7,535 bases of DNA, taken from assembly GCA_031270925.1 (NCBI GenBank), contig JAISWY010000236.1, forward strand, positions 1 through 7,535, written 5' to 3'. The notes under the pieces were generated by a model, which saw only the letters and a program-made list of their open reading frames with translations, made no database searches and was not told the DNA's origin. Shown here piece after piece: positions 1 to 5,858 of this stretch. Numbering within the stretch: the first letter of the stretch is position 1; each line of letters starts with the position of its first letter. The position numbers and the translations under genes were made by a program. This DNA comes from Candidatus Symbiothrix sp. Its GTDB lineage: Bacteria > Bacteroidota > Bacteroidia > Bacteroidales > Azobacteroidaceae.

Positions 1-7
1 CAACCCT

Positions 8-115
8 CGCTCGGCGAAGGCTCCAGCCTTCGTCGAGTTAAAAGCAAGCGTCCTCGCTTGCGGCATGTCTGGAGACATGCTTTTAAGCCGACGTAGGCAG
101 AGCCTACGCCGAGCG
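8..115. repeat. Multi-branched palindromic repeat element (REP/BIME-like)
   Basis: Almost every base can pair in one nested fold. An outer stem joins 8-14 to 109-115 and can extend to 8-16/107-115. Inside it sit hairpin A (15-22/25-32, 8 bp, loop CC), a central stem (33-35 and 38-43 with 81-86 and 89-91) and hairpin D (92-98/102-108, 7 bp). The central stem carries hairpin B (44-50/55-61, 7 bp) and hairpin C (63-70/73-80, 8 bp). These pairings are read directly and, apart from a two-base mismatch in the central stem (36-37 with 87-88), contain no mismatches. The layout resembles the intergenic palindromic repeats of many bacterial genomes, some of which are moved by REP-associated (RAYT) transposases. 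No transposase gene lies in the window, so that link is inference. It is not a recognisable tRNA: arm lengths are wrong and no T-loop is seen. Confidence 0.75.
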
Positions 116-250
116 GGGGGCGTTGCCCTGCGCTATTGATTTACAGGCTTTCAGCCCTTCGCTTGCAGAGTTCAGTCTCTTGTTCACGGCGGCGATTTGA
201 AAAACTTATAGCGCCTCAAAAAAAGAATTAACCAATTAATATAGATTAGT
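116..250. other. Gene-free stretch downstream of the palindromic element
   Basis: I see no gene here. The sequence just after the palindrome has a short open stretch in the frame starting at 118, reading GRCPALLIYRLSAL. It lacks a start and runs into a stop near 228. I believe similar short phrases accompany palindromic repeats in other Bacteroidetes genomes, so the conserved repeat unit may extend to about 190; that is recollection, not something the sequence proves. The words TCGCTTGC (54-61) and a near copy of hairpin A's 3' arm recur at 159-166 and 152-161. Beyond 195 the DNA becomes AT-rich and leads into the promoter at 259. Confidence 0.4.
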
Positions 251-258
251 CCAAAAAT

Positions 259-289
259 TTTGCCGGATAAAAAAATAACCGTAAATTTG
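259..289 (+). promoter_or_regulatory. Bacteroidetes-type promoter for the small gene and ogt
   Basis: TTTG at 259-262 and TAAATTTG at 282-289 are separated by 19 bases. This matches the Bacteroidetes primary sigma factor consensus of TTTG, about 19 bases, then TAnnTTTG. Transcription would begin near 295-297. It is the best two-part promoter match on the plus strand and probably serves the small gene and the methyltransferase gene 1 base behind it. Confidence 0.6.
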
Positions 290-310
290 CTATCCAAAAT
301 GAAAAACATC

Positions 311-526
311 ATGCAAGTTCCATTACGGACGGATTTAAAGGACGACCGGAACAATTTCTATCATCCGGCGTCGTTCAGCAAAGTTTCGGTTGACAACAGC
401 ATTTCCAGCTACGATGTGATTGGGTTTCGTCAACAAACTGATTTTGCGATTCAAAGACTGTGGCGCCGTGGATTATGTAAACGAGAAGACTCCCCAATGC
501 AAACCGGTTTACAAAATAAATTTTAA
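311..526 (+). CDS. Small hypothetical protein, possibly frameshifted
   Basis: I do not recognise this protein. The open frame reads from ATG 311 (71 aa); an in-frame ATG at 299 and a TTG at 260 are also possible. The promoter at 259-289 puts the transcript start near 296. Start 311 would then give a leader of about 15 nt, like other genes here, while 299 would be almost leaderless. There is no signal peptide or membrane segment. Codon use looks genuine up to about 425 (through SSYDVIGF). After that the frame used here gives an arginine-rich, gene-unlike tail (RLWRRGLCKR). The neighbouring frame, open from 420, gives a more natural ending that contains KDCGAVDYVNEKTPQCK and stops at 528-530, one base before ogt. 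The likely reading is a real small gene with a one-base frameshift at 420-455, either a pseudogene or a sequence error. Existence is likely; function is unknown. Confidence 0.35.
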   Translation: MQVPLRTDLKDDRNNFYHPASFSKVSVDNSISSYDVIGFRQQTDFAIQRLWRRGLCKREDSPMQTGLQNKF

Positions 527-531
527 ATAAT

Positions 532-1110
532 ATGGAAACAAACGCAATTTTCACTCGTATCGAGGAAATGACTTCCGACGAATACAAAAACGGCGGCGCC
601 GACTTGACGATTCATTACGATCTTGTCGATACGCTTTTTGGAAAAATTATCACGTCCGCGACGCTCAAAGGCCTTTATTATATGGCTTTTGTGGATGACG
701 AAACCGAGGCTGTTGCTATTCTGAAAGCAAAACTCCCGAAAGCGCAATATTTGCACCAGTCTGATGGTTTTCAACAAAATGCCTTGTTGTTCTTTTCGGA
801 AGAAGTGAGTAATATACCGATAATTCCCTTGCATCTGAAAGGAACAAAATTTCAATTGGACGTCTGGAAAGCCTTACTCAAAATCCCTTGCGGTTATATC
901 ATGACTTACGGTGAAATAGCCAAACTAATCGGCCGTCCGAAAGCTGTGCGTGCGGTGGGAACGGCTGTCGGCAGCAATCCCGTGTCGATTTTGGTTCCCT
1001 GTCATCGGGTCGTCCGCGAGTCCGGCGGATTGGGTGGTTATCATTGGGGCTTAGCACGCAAAGATGCCCTGTTGATTTGGGAAGCAAAACGTTGGGACAG
1101 AAGATATTAA
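532..1110 (+). CDS. ogt: Methylated-DNA--[protein]-cysteine S-methyltransferase (Ada C-terminal/Ogt type)
   Basis: This suicide repair enzyme moves the alkyl group from O6-alkylguanine (or O4-alkylthymine) to its own cysteine. It is 192 aa. The active site is complete: PCHRV with acceptor Cys157, TYGEIA with Tyr126, arginine finger Arg140 in RAVGTAVGSNPV, Asn149 and Glu184. All lie at a constant offset of 12 from human MGMT Tyr114, Arg128, Asn137, Cys145 and Glu172. Residues 30-105 form the N-terminal MGMT domain; 106-190 form the DNA-binding catalytic domain. Residues 6-29 (FTRIEEMTSDEYKNGG onward) match the end of an AraC-type helix-turn-helix domain as found in AraC-Ada fusion proteins, so the protein looks like such a fusion without its regulatory half. 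ATG 532 follows the upstream small gene closely. Its stop overlaps the stop of convergent pstC by 4 bases. The family call is firm; ogt versus ada naming is a convention. Confidence 0.93.
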   Translation: METNAIFTRIEEMTSDEYKNGGADLTIHYDLVDTLFGKIITSATLKGLYYMAFVDDETEAVAILKAKLPKAQYLHQSDGFQQNALLFFSEEVSNIPIIPLHLKGTKFQLDVWKALLKIPCGYIMTYGEIAKLIGRPKAVRAVGTAVGSNPVSILVPCHRVVRESGGLGGYHWGLARKDALLIWEAKRWDRRY

Positions 1111-2315
1111 AGACCTTTCGGTTGCCGTTTGGAAATCATTTCCGCCGAAATACTGATAATCATTGTAATTACGAAAAGGATGCAAGCCAAGAGGAATAGT
1201 GCTTGATAATGCGAACCGCCGGCCGGAGCTTCGCCCAATTCGGCTGCAATCGTCGCCGGAATCGTTCGCACCGGCTCAAATAGAGAATGAGGAATAACCG
1301 CCGCATTGCCCGTAACCATCAAAACTGCCATCGTTTCGCCGATAGCGCGACCGATACCCAATACCACAGCGGCCGAAATTCCCGAAGCGGAGTAGGGTAT
1401 AACCACGCGATAAATCGTCTGCCAATGATTGGCGCCCAATCCCAAACTGGCTTCACGCATCGCTTGCGGTGTATTTTGCATAGCGTCTTCTGCGATAGTA
1501 ATAATCGTCGGCAAGGCCATAATCGCTAAAACCAAACTGCCGGTAAAAGCCGTTTCGCCGACCGGCAGATGCAACAAATTTTGTACGAACGGCGCTAAAA
1601 CCACCAATCCGAAAAATCCGTAAACCACCGAAGGAATACCGGCCAAAAGTTCGATAGTCGGTTTCAAAAATTGCCGCATGCGTTTTCCGGCCAATTCCGA
1701 GAGATAAACGGCAACGCCCAATCCCAAGGGCAATGCGATTAAAATAGCAAACAAACTAACCCACAACGTTCCCATCAACAAGGGCATCAATCCGAATTGT
1801 GGTGCGGGTGTGGCGGTCGGCAACCACTCTGTTCCTTGAAAAAAATCGGAAAAGCTCAAATTATCCGTTTTTAACACATTGGATTGAATGGGTTTACCGG
1901 ATTGATTTTCAGGCAAATATTGTGTCGGAATAAAAGCGACGATGCCCGGCGTTTCCTCAATCACTTCGTTTAATTTTTCGGGTAGATATTCGTAGTCTTC
2001 GCCTAATTCTTCATCCGAATAGCGGCTGAAAATTTCGTCCAATCGGAAAGGAACAATTTCTTCATCACTACCGCCGACTTCATTCCAATGGGTAATCTCG
2101 TAATCGAAAATCAGTTTTATTTGCTTAGACGACAATTCATTAACCGGATTTTCGGAATTGACGGCCAAACTGTAAGCTTTTTCAATATTGGAATTGCGAA
2201 AAAAACCCAATCCTTCTTTGAACAGGAAAATGACCATTAAAAGAATTATCAGTGTTGTGATAGTTCCGCTGACCGTGAGTATCGACTCGACAAGGCGTTC
2301 AAAAAAGCGTTTCAT
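1107..2315 (-). CDS. pstC: Phosphate ABC transporter permease PstC with a periplasmic PstS-like insert
   Basis: This is an inner-membrane permease of the high-affinity phosphate importer PstSCAB, 402 aa from ATG 2315. TM1 spans about residues 12-32. The conserved core starts at FFQGTEWLPT (158-167) and contains five further membrane segments. The EAA loop that contacts the ATPase is EASLGLGANHWQTIYRVVIP, followed by GRAIGETMAVLMVTGN. Between TM1 and the core sit about 110 extra residues (44-152). They include NPVNELSSKQIKLIF and EITHWNEVGG, very like the second lobe of PstS phosphate-binding proteins, and PGIVAFIP, like the PstS PGxIGY segment. A longer reading begins with TTG at 2366. I prefer ATG 2315, because a -7 box (2342-2349) lies inside the longer version. 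No pstA, pstB, pstS or phoU is adjacent. The neighbour upstream is cdaA, 92 bases away; downstream is convergent ogt. Confidence 0.92.
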   Translation of the reverse strand: MKRFFERLVESILTVSGTITTLIILLMVIFLFKEGLGFFRNSNIEKAYSLAVNSENPVNELSSKQIKLIFDYEITHWNEVGGSDEEIVPFRLDEIFSRYSDEELGEDYEYLPEKLNEVIEETPGIVAFIPTQYLPENQSGKPIQSNVLKTDNLSFSDFFQGTEWLPTATPAPQFGLMPLLMGTLWVSLFAILIALPLGLGVAVYLSELAGKRMRQFLKPTIELLAGIPSVVYGFFGLVVLAPFVQNLLHLPVGETAFTGSLVLAIMALPTIITIAEDAMQNTPQAMREASLGLGANHWQTIYRVVIPYSASGISAAVVLGIGRAIGETMAVLMVTGNAAVIPHSLFEPVRTIPATIAAELGEAPAGGSHYQALFLLACILFVITMIISISAEMISKRQPKGL

Positions 2316-2341
2316 CAATTGTTTGTTTAATTTTAATGGCG

Positions 2342-2349
2342 CAAAACTA
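2342..2349 (-). promoter_or_regulatory. Putative pstC -7 promoter box
   Basis: The minus strand reads TAGTTTTG, matching TAnnTTTG. A TTTG lies upstream at 2367-2364, but the 14-base spacing is shorter than the usual 19 or so. Transcription would start near 2336, giving a 21-nt leader to ATG 2315. It suggests pstC can be transcribed apart from folP-cdaA. I see no clear Pho-box-like direct repeat in the 92-base gap. Confidence 0.45.
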
Positions 2350-2407
2350 CGCACAATATTTGACAAACTTGTTAAAATGAAATAACAAAAATATGACGTC
2401 GGGCGTT

Positions 2408-3178
2408 TCAGTTGCTTCCCATCAACTTCTGTTGCAATTCTTCCGTAGAAACGTTGACGAAAATTTCTCCATTGTGTGTCAAGGAAATTTTGCCGGTCTC
2501 TTCTGAAACGATGATAATTTTAGCGTCGGTTTGTTCGGCCAATCCCAAGGCAGAGCGGTGCCGCAAACCGAAACGCTTCGGAATATCCTGCCGTTGCGAA
2601 ACAGGCAAAATGCAGCCGGCCGCTTTGATTCGCCGATTCGCAATAATCATCGCGCCATCGTGTAGCGGACTGTTTTTGAAAAAGATATTTTCGATTAAGC
2701 GTGTGGAAATATTAGCATTGATTTCTTCACCGGTTTTGATATAGCTGTTCAAAGGCATTTCCTGTTGGATGACGATTAACGCTCCTTCTTTCCGTTTGGC
2801 CATATTGATGGTCGCCAAAATAATCGGCATGATAAAGGAAACGCTTTCTTCCACCTCGTTGCGCTGCTTCGGTTTCAAGAGTTTAATAATCCATTTGATG
2901 CCTTTATTATTCCCGAAATCCTGTAAAAATTCGCGAATTTCGCGTTGAAAAACCACTATCAGAAGAATAAAACCGACGTTGATGAATTTATCCAAAATTC
3001 CGCCAATCATCCGCATTTCAAACACCTTAGTTGTTAATATCCAAAGGAATACGAATATGAGGATGCCAAAGAAAATAGTGGTTGTCCCTGTTTTTTTCAT
3101 CAACAAATAAGTTTCGTAGAAGAAAAAAGCAACCAAAAGGATGTCTATTGCATCTTTTATACCGAAATCAGCAAACAT
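2408..3178 (-). CDS. cdaA: Diadenylate cyclase CdaA (DacA, DisA_N domain)
   Basis: This membrane-anchored enzyme makes cyclic di-AMP from two ATP. The protein is 256 aa, the usual length for CdaA. Three membrane helices (about 11-27, 33-49 and 64-80) are followed by a short linker and the DisA_N catalytic domain (about 110-245). The two signature motifs are intact: DGA at 174-176 (PLHDGAMI) and RHR at 206-208 (GLRHRSALG). The SEETG segment (225-229) completes the ATP pocket. The ATG at 3178 lies inside the end of folP: the two genes overlap by 11 bases, so translation is probably coupled. In Firmicutes cdaA sits with cdaR and glmM; neither is here. The folP-cdaA pairing is, to my knowledge, the Bacteroidetes arrangement. 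c-di-AMP usually controls potassium, osmolyte and wall homeostasis; its targets in this organism cannot be inferred from the window. Confidence 0.95.
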   Translation of the reverse strand: MFADFGIKDAIDILLVAFFFYETYLLMKKTGTTTIFFGILIFVFLWILTTKVFEMRMIGGILDKFINVGFILLIVVFQREIREFLQDFGNNKGIKWIIKLLKPKQRNEVEESVSFIMPIILATINMAKRKEGALIVIQQEMPLNSYIKTGEEINANISTRLIENIFFKNSPLHDGAMIIANRRIKAAGCILPVSQRQDIPKRFGLRHRSALGLAEQTDAKIIIVSEETGKISLTHNGEIFVNVSTEELQQKLMGSN

Positions 3179-3992
3179 AGTAAATTGATTTATAGAGTTT
3201 TACCGTTTCTACGGCTTCTTTTACATCGTGAACGCGCAAAACCGAAGCGCCTTTAATCAGCGCAGCCATATTCAAGGCTGTTGTGCCATTCAAGGCTTCT
3301 TCCGACGAGACATGAAGTATTTCGCGAATCATCGTTTTGCGGGAAAATCCCACCAGAATCGGTCGATTCAATACCTGAAATTTCTCCAAATCAGCTAAAA
3401 CAGCATAATTTTGTTGAGTCGTTTTACTGAATCCGAAGCCCGGATCGATAGTAATATCCCTAAGCCCTTTTTGTTCCAAAATTTGAATTTTATCGGAAAA
3501 ATATTGCAGTATTTCGCCCACCGGATCATCGTAATGCGTGTTTTGCATCATCGTTTGCGGCGTTCCCCGACTATGCATCAGAATATACGGAACTTGAAAT
3601 TCGGCGACCGTATCGAACATTTTTTCATCGATTTGTCCGCCGGAAATATCATTGATAGTCAATTTTCCAAACTGTTCGATGCAACGGCGAGCTACATCCG
3701 ATCGGAAGGTATCAATCGAAACCGTCGCATCCGGTATTTCGCGAAAAAGGATTTTCAAACCGGATTGCAAGCGTTTCCATTCTTCTTCGGGCGAAACGAA
3801 AGCGGCGTTTGGGCGCGATGAATAGCCGCCGACGTCGATGATTTCGGCTCCTTCGTTCACGATTTGCAGTGTCCGTTCGGCGATTTCCCGTTCGGTTTGC
3901 TTCCGGCTGCTCGAAAAAAACGAATCGGGCGTGATGTTGAGAATGCCCATTACCTGGGGCGATGACTGTGTATTTTGTTGTGTATTTAGCAT
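3168..3992 (-). CDS. folP: Dihydropteroate synthase
   Basis: This enzyme joins p-aminobenzoate to 6-hydroxymethyl-dihydropterin diphosphate to make dihydropteroate, the sulfonamide-inhibited step of folate synthesis. It is cytoplasmic, 274 aa from ATG 3992. The TIM-barrel motifs appear in order: MGILNITPDSFF (15-26, loop 1), DVGGYSSRP (53-61, loop 2), VSIDTF (91-96), NDISGG (114-119), HSRGTPQTM (140-148), DPGFGFSK (183-190), GFSRKT (215-220) and LRVHDV (252-257). The catalytic and pterin-binding residues Asp94, Asn114, Asp183, Lys219, Arg253 and His255 are present. A TTG at 4007 would add five residues. I reject it because the -7 box at 4015-4022 puts the transcript start at about that position. 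folP is the first gene of a two-gene operon and overlaps cdaA by 11 bases. Nothing in the motifs suggests an acquired resistance allele. Confidence 0.95.
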   Translation of the reverse strand: MLNTQQNTQSSPQVMGILNITPDSFFSSSRKQTEREIAERTLQIVNEGAEIIDVGGYSSRPNAAFVSPEEEWKRLQSGLKILFREIPDATVSIDTFRSDVARRCIEQFGKLTINDISGGQIDEKMFDTVAEFQVPYILMHSRGTPQTMMQNTHYDDPVGEILQYFSDKIQILEQKGLRDITIDPGFGFSKTTQQNYAVLADLEKFQVLNRPILVGFSRKTMIREILHVSSEEALNGTTALNMAALIKGASVLRVHDVKEAVETVKLYKSIYYVC

Positions 3993-4014
3993 CAATGTGT
4001 TTGACAAATTGTTA

Positions 4015-4045
4015 CAAAAGTAATTGTTTTTTGTGAGATGGCAAT
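4015..4045 (-). promoter_or_regulatory. Promoter of the folP-cdaA operon
   Basis: On the minus strand, ATTG (4045-4042) is followed after 19 bases by TACTTTTG (4022-4015), a good match to the Bacteroidetes consensus. Transcription would start near 4009 and give a leader of about 16 nt to the folP ATG at 3992. The -33 part lies within a 6-bp inverted repeat (4034-4049). Confidence 0.6.
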
Positions 4046-4049
4046 CTCA
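4034..4049. other. Small perfect inverted repeat between the YitT-family gene and folP
   Basis: TGAGAT (4034-4039) and ATCTCA (4044-4049) form a 6-bp stem with a 4-base loop. It starts 11 bases beyond the stop of the upstream gene and covers the -33 region of the folP promoter. It lacks a U-tract on either strand, so it is a poor intrinsic terminator. It could be a binding site overlapping the promoter, a weak transcript end, or chance. Confidence 0.3.
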
Positions 4050-4059
4050 ACAGGCAACA

Positions 4060-4953
4060 TCAAGTCTTTATTTGCTCAAAACCCTCCCCATAAACACCAA
4101 TAACCGAACTCTGCGAAATAAACGCATTCGGGTCAATCATATTTATTAATCGGAAAATTGTAACAGCTTCATTTTTCTTCGCCAACACAACGATCACTTT
4201 TGTGGGATTTTTGGAATACCAACCGGTTCCGTCAAGCAACGTACAACCGCGATGCACTTGTTGATTGATGGCATTGGCCACTTCCTCGTATTTATTCGAA
4301 AAAATCAGGAATTGCACCGATTGACGTGATCCGTTCAACACCATATCAACCGTGTAAGACGATACACCCAAAACAACCATCCCATACACAATTTTTTCGA
4401 CACTTTGGAAAATGAAATACGACGAAAGAATAATCGCCACATCGCATATCAACAAGGCTCGACCAATGGAAATATGACGATATTTGTTGATTATCAAGGC
4501 CAAGATATCGGTTCCGCCGGTACTTCCCTTGAAACTGAACACCAATCCGATGCCCGAACCGCACAATAGTCCGCCCAAAATGCAATCCATAAACGGTTGA
4601 TTTTTAACTAAGGGTTCTTTGATTAGACTTTGCAGCAAAGTCAGCAGGAAAGTCAGCACAAGTACGCTTCCGATGGTTCGCAGACTGAATTTGAAACCGA
4701 AAATCTTAATCGAAAACGCCAACAGAACAACATTGATGCAAAAATAAATTACGGCGACCGGTATGCCCGATGAAAAATAGACGAGGGCGGCGATACCGGT
4801 TACTCCTCCGGTTGTGATGCCGGCGGGCAACAGAAAACCCGTCCATCCGAAAGCATACAAACACAATCCCAGCAAAATGAAAAAATCGTCTTGAATTTCC
4901 TGCAAGATGAGTTTTTTCGGGATTTTAAAAGGCTTCTCTGTATTTACTATCAT
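4060..4953 (-). CDS. YitT family membrane protein (DUF161/YitT_membrane with C-terminal DUF2179)
   Basis: This integral membrane protein of 297 aa has no established substrate. Residues 23-205 hold five or six hydrophobic helices with the family's glycine-rich phrases, [14 protein letters not shown] in the first part and [19 protein letters not shown] later. These look like two related halves. Residues 209-297 form the soluble DUF2179 domain: [10 protein letters not shown], then [14 protein letters not shown] (234-247), then [11 protein letters not shown] and a C-terminal [11 protein letters not shown]. Family members are around 280-300 aa, so it is full length. The usual RGxTxxDGxGxY turn is kept. 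ATG 4953 overlaps the end of rsgA by 29 bases, so the gene is third in the frr-rsgA operon and probably translationally coupled. Whether that linkage is functional or incidental is unknown. Confidence 0.92.
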   Translation of the reverse strand: MIVNTEKPFKIPKKLILQEIQDDFFILLGLCLYAFGWTGFLLPAGITTGGVTGIAALVYFSSGIPVAVIYFCINVVLLAFSIKIFGFKFSLRTIGSVLVLTFLLTLLQSLIKEPLVKNQPFMDCILGGLLCGSGIGLVFSFKGSTGGTDILALIINKYRHISIGRALLICDVAIILSSYFIFQSVEKIVYGMVVLGVSSYTVDMVLNGSRQSVQFLIFSNKYEEVANAINQQVHRGCTLLDGTGWYSKNPTKVIVVLAKKNEAVTIFRLINMIDPNAFISQSSVIGVYGEGFEQIKT

Positions 4954-5857
4954 TTTTATCTTCTATAATACTCAAATAACTCCGGTAACGCGATTCGCTA
5001 ATATAGTGATTTTCAAGTGCTTGTCTCACGGCGCAATCCGGTTCCGTCCGATGCGTGCAATTGTTGTATTTGCAATCGTGCGAAAAGCGGAAAATTTCGG
5101 GGAAATAATGCGAAATCTCCACGCCGCTCATATCAAAAACACCAAAACCCTTGATTCCGGGCGTGTCGATGATGTAACCCTTGTCGGGCAAGGCAATCAT
5201 CTCCGAAAAAGTGGTCGTGTGCATCCCCTTGTTGTGGTATTTCGAAATGGACTGCGTTTTTTGTTGCGCATCGGGAATTAAACGGTTGATAAGCGTTGAT
5301 TTGCCTACGCCCGAATGTCCGGAAAACAATGTGATTTTATCGCGTAACAGATTGTACATAAATGAAATATCCTTATCTTCCAATGCCGATAGACGATAAC
5401 ATTTGTAACCAATGGTTTCGTAAAGCCGAATCAATCCGTCCAAATATTCGTTATCCTCGGCATCGTAACGGTCTATCTTATTGAAAACCATGGAGGTTGG
5501 AATTTGGTAAGCCTCAGTTGTCGCCAAAAAACGGTCGATAAACGTCGTTGTCGTAACCGGAAAATTGACTGTAACCAGCAAAAACGCCTGGTCGATATTT
5601 GCAGCCAAGATATGCGACTGTTTCGACAGGTTCGATGCGCGGCGGATGATGTAATTTTTCCGTTCTTCGATTTCGTGAATCAGAGCGGCGCCATCGGTCG
5701 ATTCTTCGATTGAAACCCGGTCGCCCACCGTTATCGGATTGGTGCTTTGTATCCCCTTCAAACGGAAACTTCCTTTTAACTTGGCTTCAACCAAACGGTT
5801 ATTTTCCGTATGAATTTGATACCAACTGCCGGTGTTTTTGACGACTAAACCTTTCAA
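4925..5857 (-). CDS. rsgA: Ribosome small subunit-dependent GTPase A
   Basis: This circularly permuted GTPase acts in late 30S maturation, checking the decoding centre and releasing RbfA. It is 310 aa, a normal length. An N-terminal OB fold (about 1-65) is followed by the permuted G domain: G4 NKID (126-129), SAL (157-159, G5), G1 P-loop GHSGVGKST (180-188), switch motif HTTT (213-216) and G3 DTPG (231-234). The zinc finger is intact with Cys262, Cys267, His269 and Cys275. The start is a TTG at 5857, one base after the frr stop. It is supported because [13 protein letters not shown] is the normal beginning of this family in Bacteroidetes. No ATG lies nearby, so expression probably depends on ribosomes finishing frr. 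The 3' end overlaps the YitT-family gene by 29 bases. Confidence 0.96.
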   Translation of the reverse strand: MKGLVVKNTGSWYQIHTENNRLVEAKLKGSFRLKGIQSTNPITVGDRVSIEESTDGAALIHEIEERKNYIIRRASNLSKQSHILAANIDQAFLLVTVNFPVTTTTFIDRFLATTEAYQIPTSMVFNKIDRYDAEDNEYLDGLIRLYETIGYKCYRLSALEDKDISFMYNLLRDKITLFSGHSGVGKSTLINRLIPDAQQKTQSISKYHNKGMHTTTFSEMIALPDKGYIIDTPGIKGFGVFDMSGVEISHYFPEIFRFSHDCKYNNCTHRTEPDCAVRQALENHYISESRYRSYLSIIEDKNDSKYREAF

Positions 5858-5858
5858 T

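Noticed and set aside
15..108. Possible CRISPR array from repeated hairpins
   Set aside because: The hairpins differ in sequence and are not direct repeats with regular spacers; no cas genes are present.
8..115. Cloverleaf-like fold suggesting a tRNA or tmRNA
   Set aside because: The arm lengths, loops and order do not fit a tRNA: loops are 2-4 bases, and there is no T-loop sequence, anticodon loop or CCA context.
1..531. AraC helix-turn-helix half encoded upstream of ogt
   Set aside because: None of the three plus-strand frames between 200 and 531 resembles an AraC DNA-binding domain.
523..855. 110-residue minus-strand open frame inside ogt
   Set aside because: It is antisense to the methyltransferase and shows no domain or coding character of its own.
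2316..2366. N-terminal extension of PstC from TTG 2366
   Set aside because: The -7 promoter box lies inside the extension, which adds no recognisable domain; ATG 2315 starts right before TM1.
3411..3821. 136-residue plus-strand open frame inside folP
   Set aside because: It is antisense to a clearly coding folP and its product has no recognisable motif; it is a shadow of the real gene.
3993..4007. N-terminal extension of FolP from TTG 4007
   Set aside because: The promoter box at 4015-4022 puts the transcript start at about 4009, leaving no leader; ATG 3992 fits the other genes.
4034..4049. Intrinsic terminator for the frr-rsgA-YitT operon
   Set aside because: The stem is only 6 bp, and on the minus strand it is followed by an A-rich rather than a T-rich stretch.
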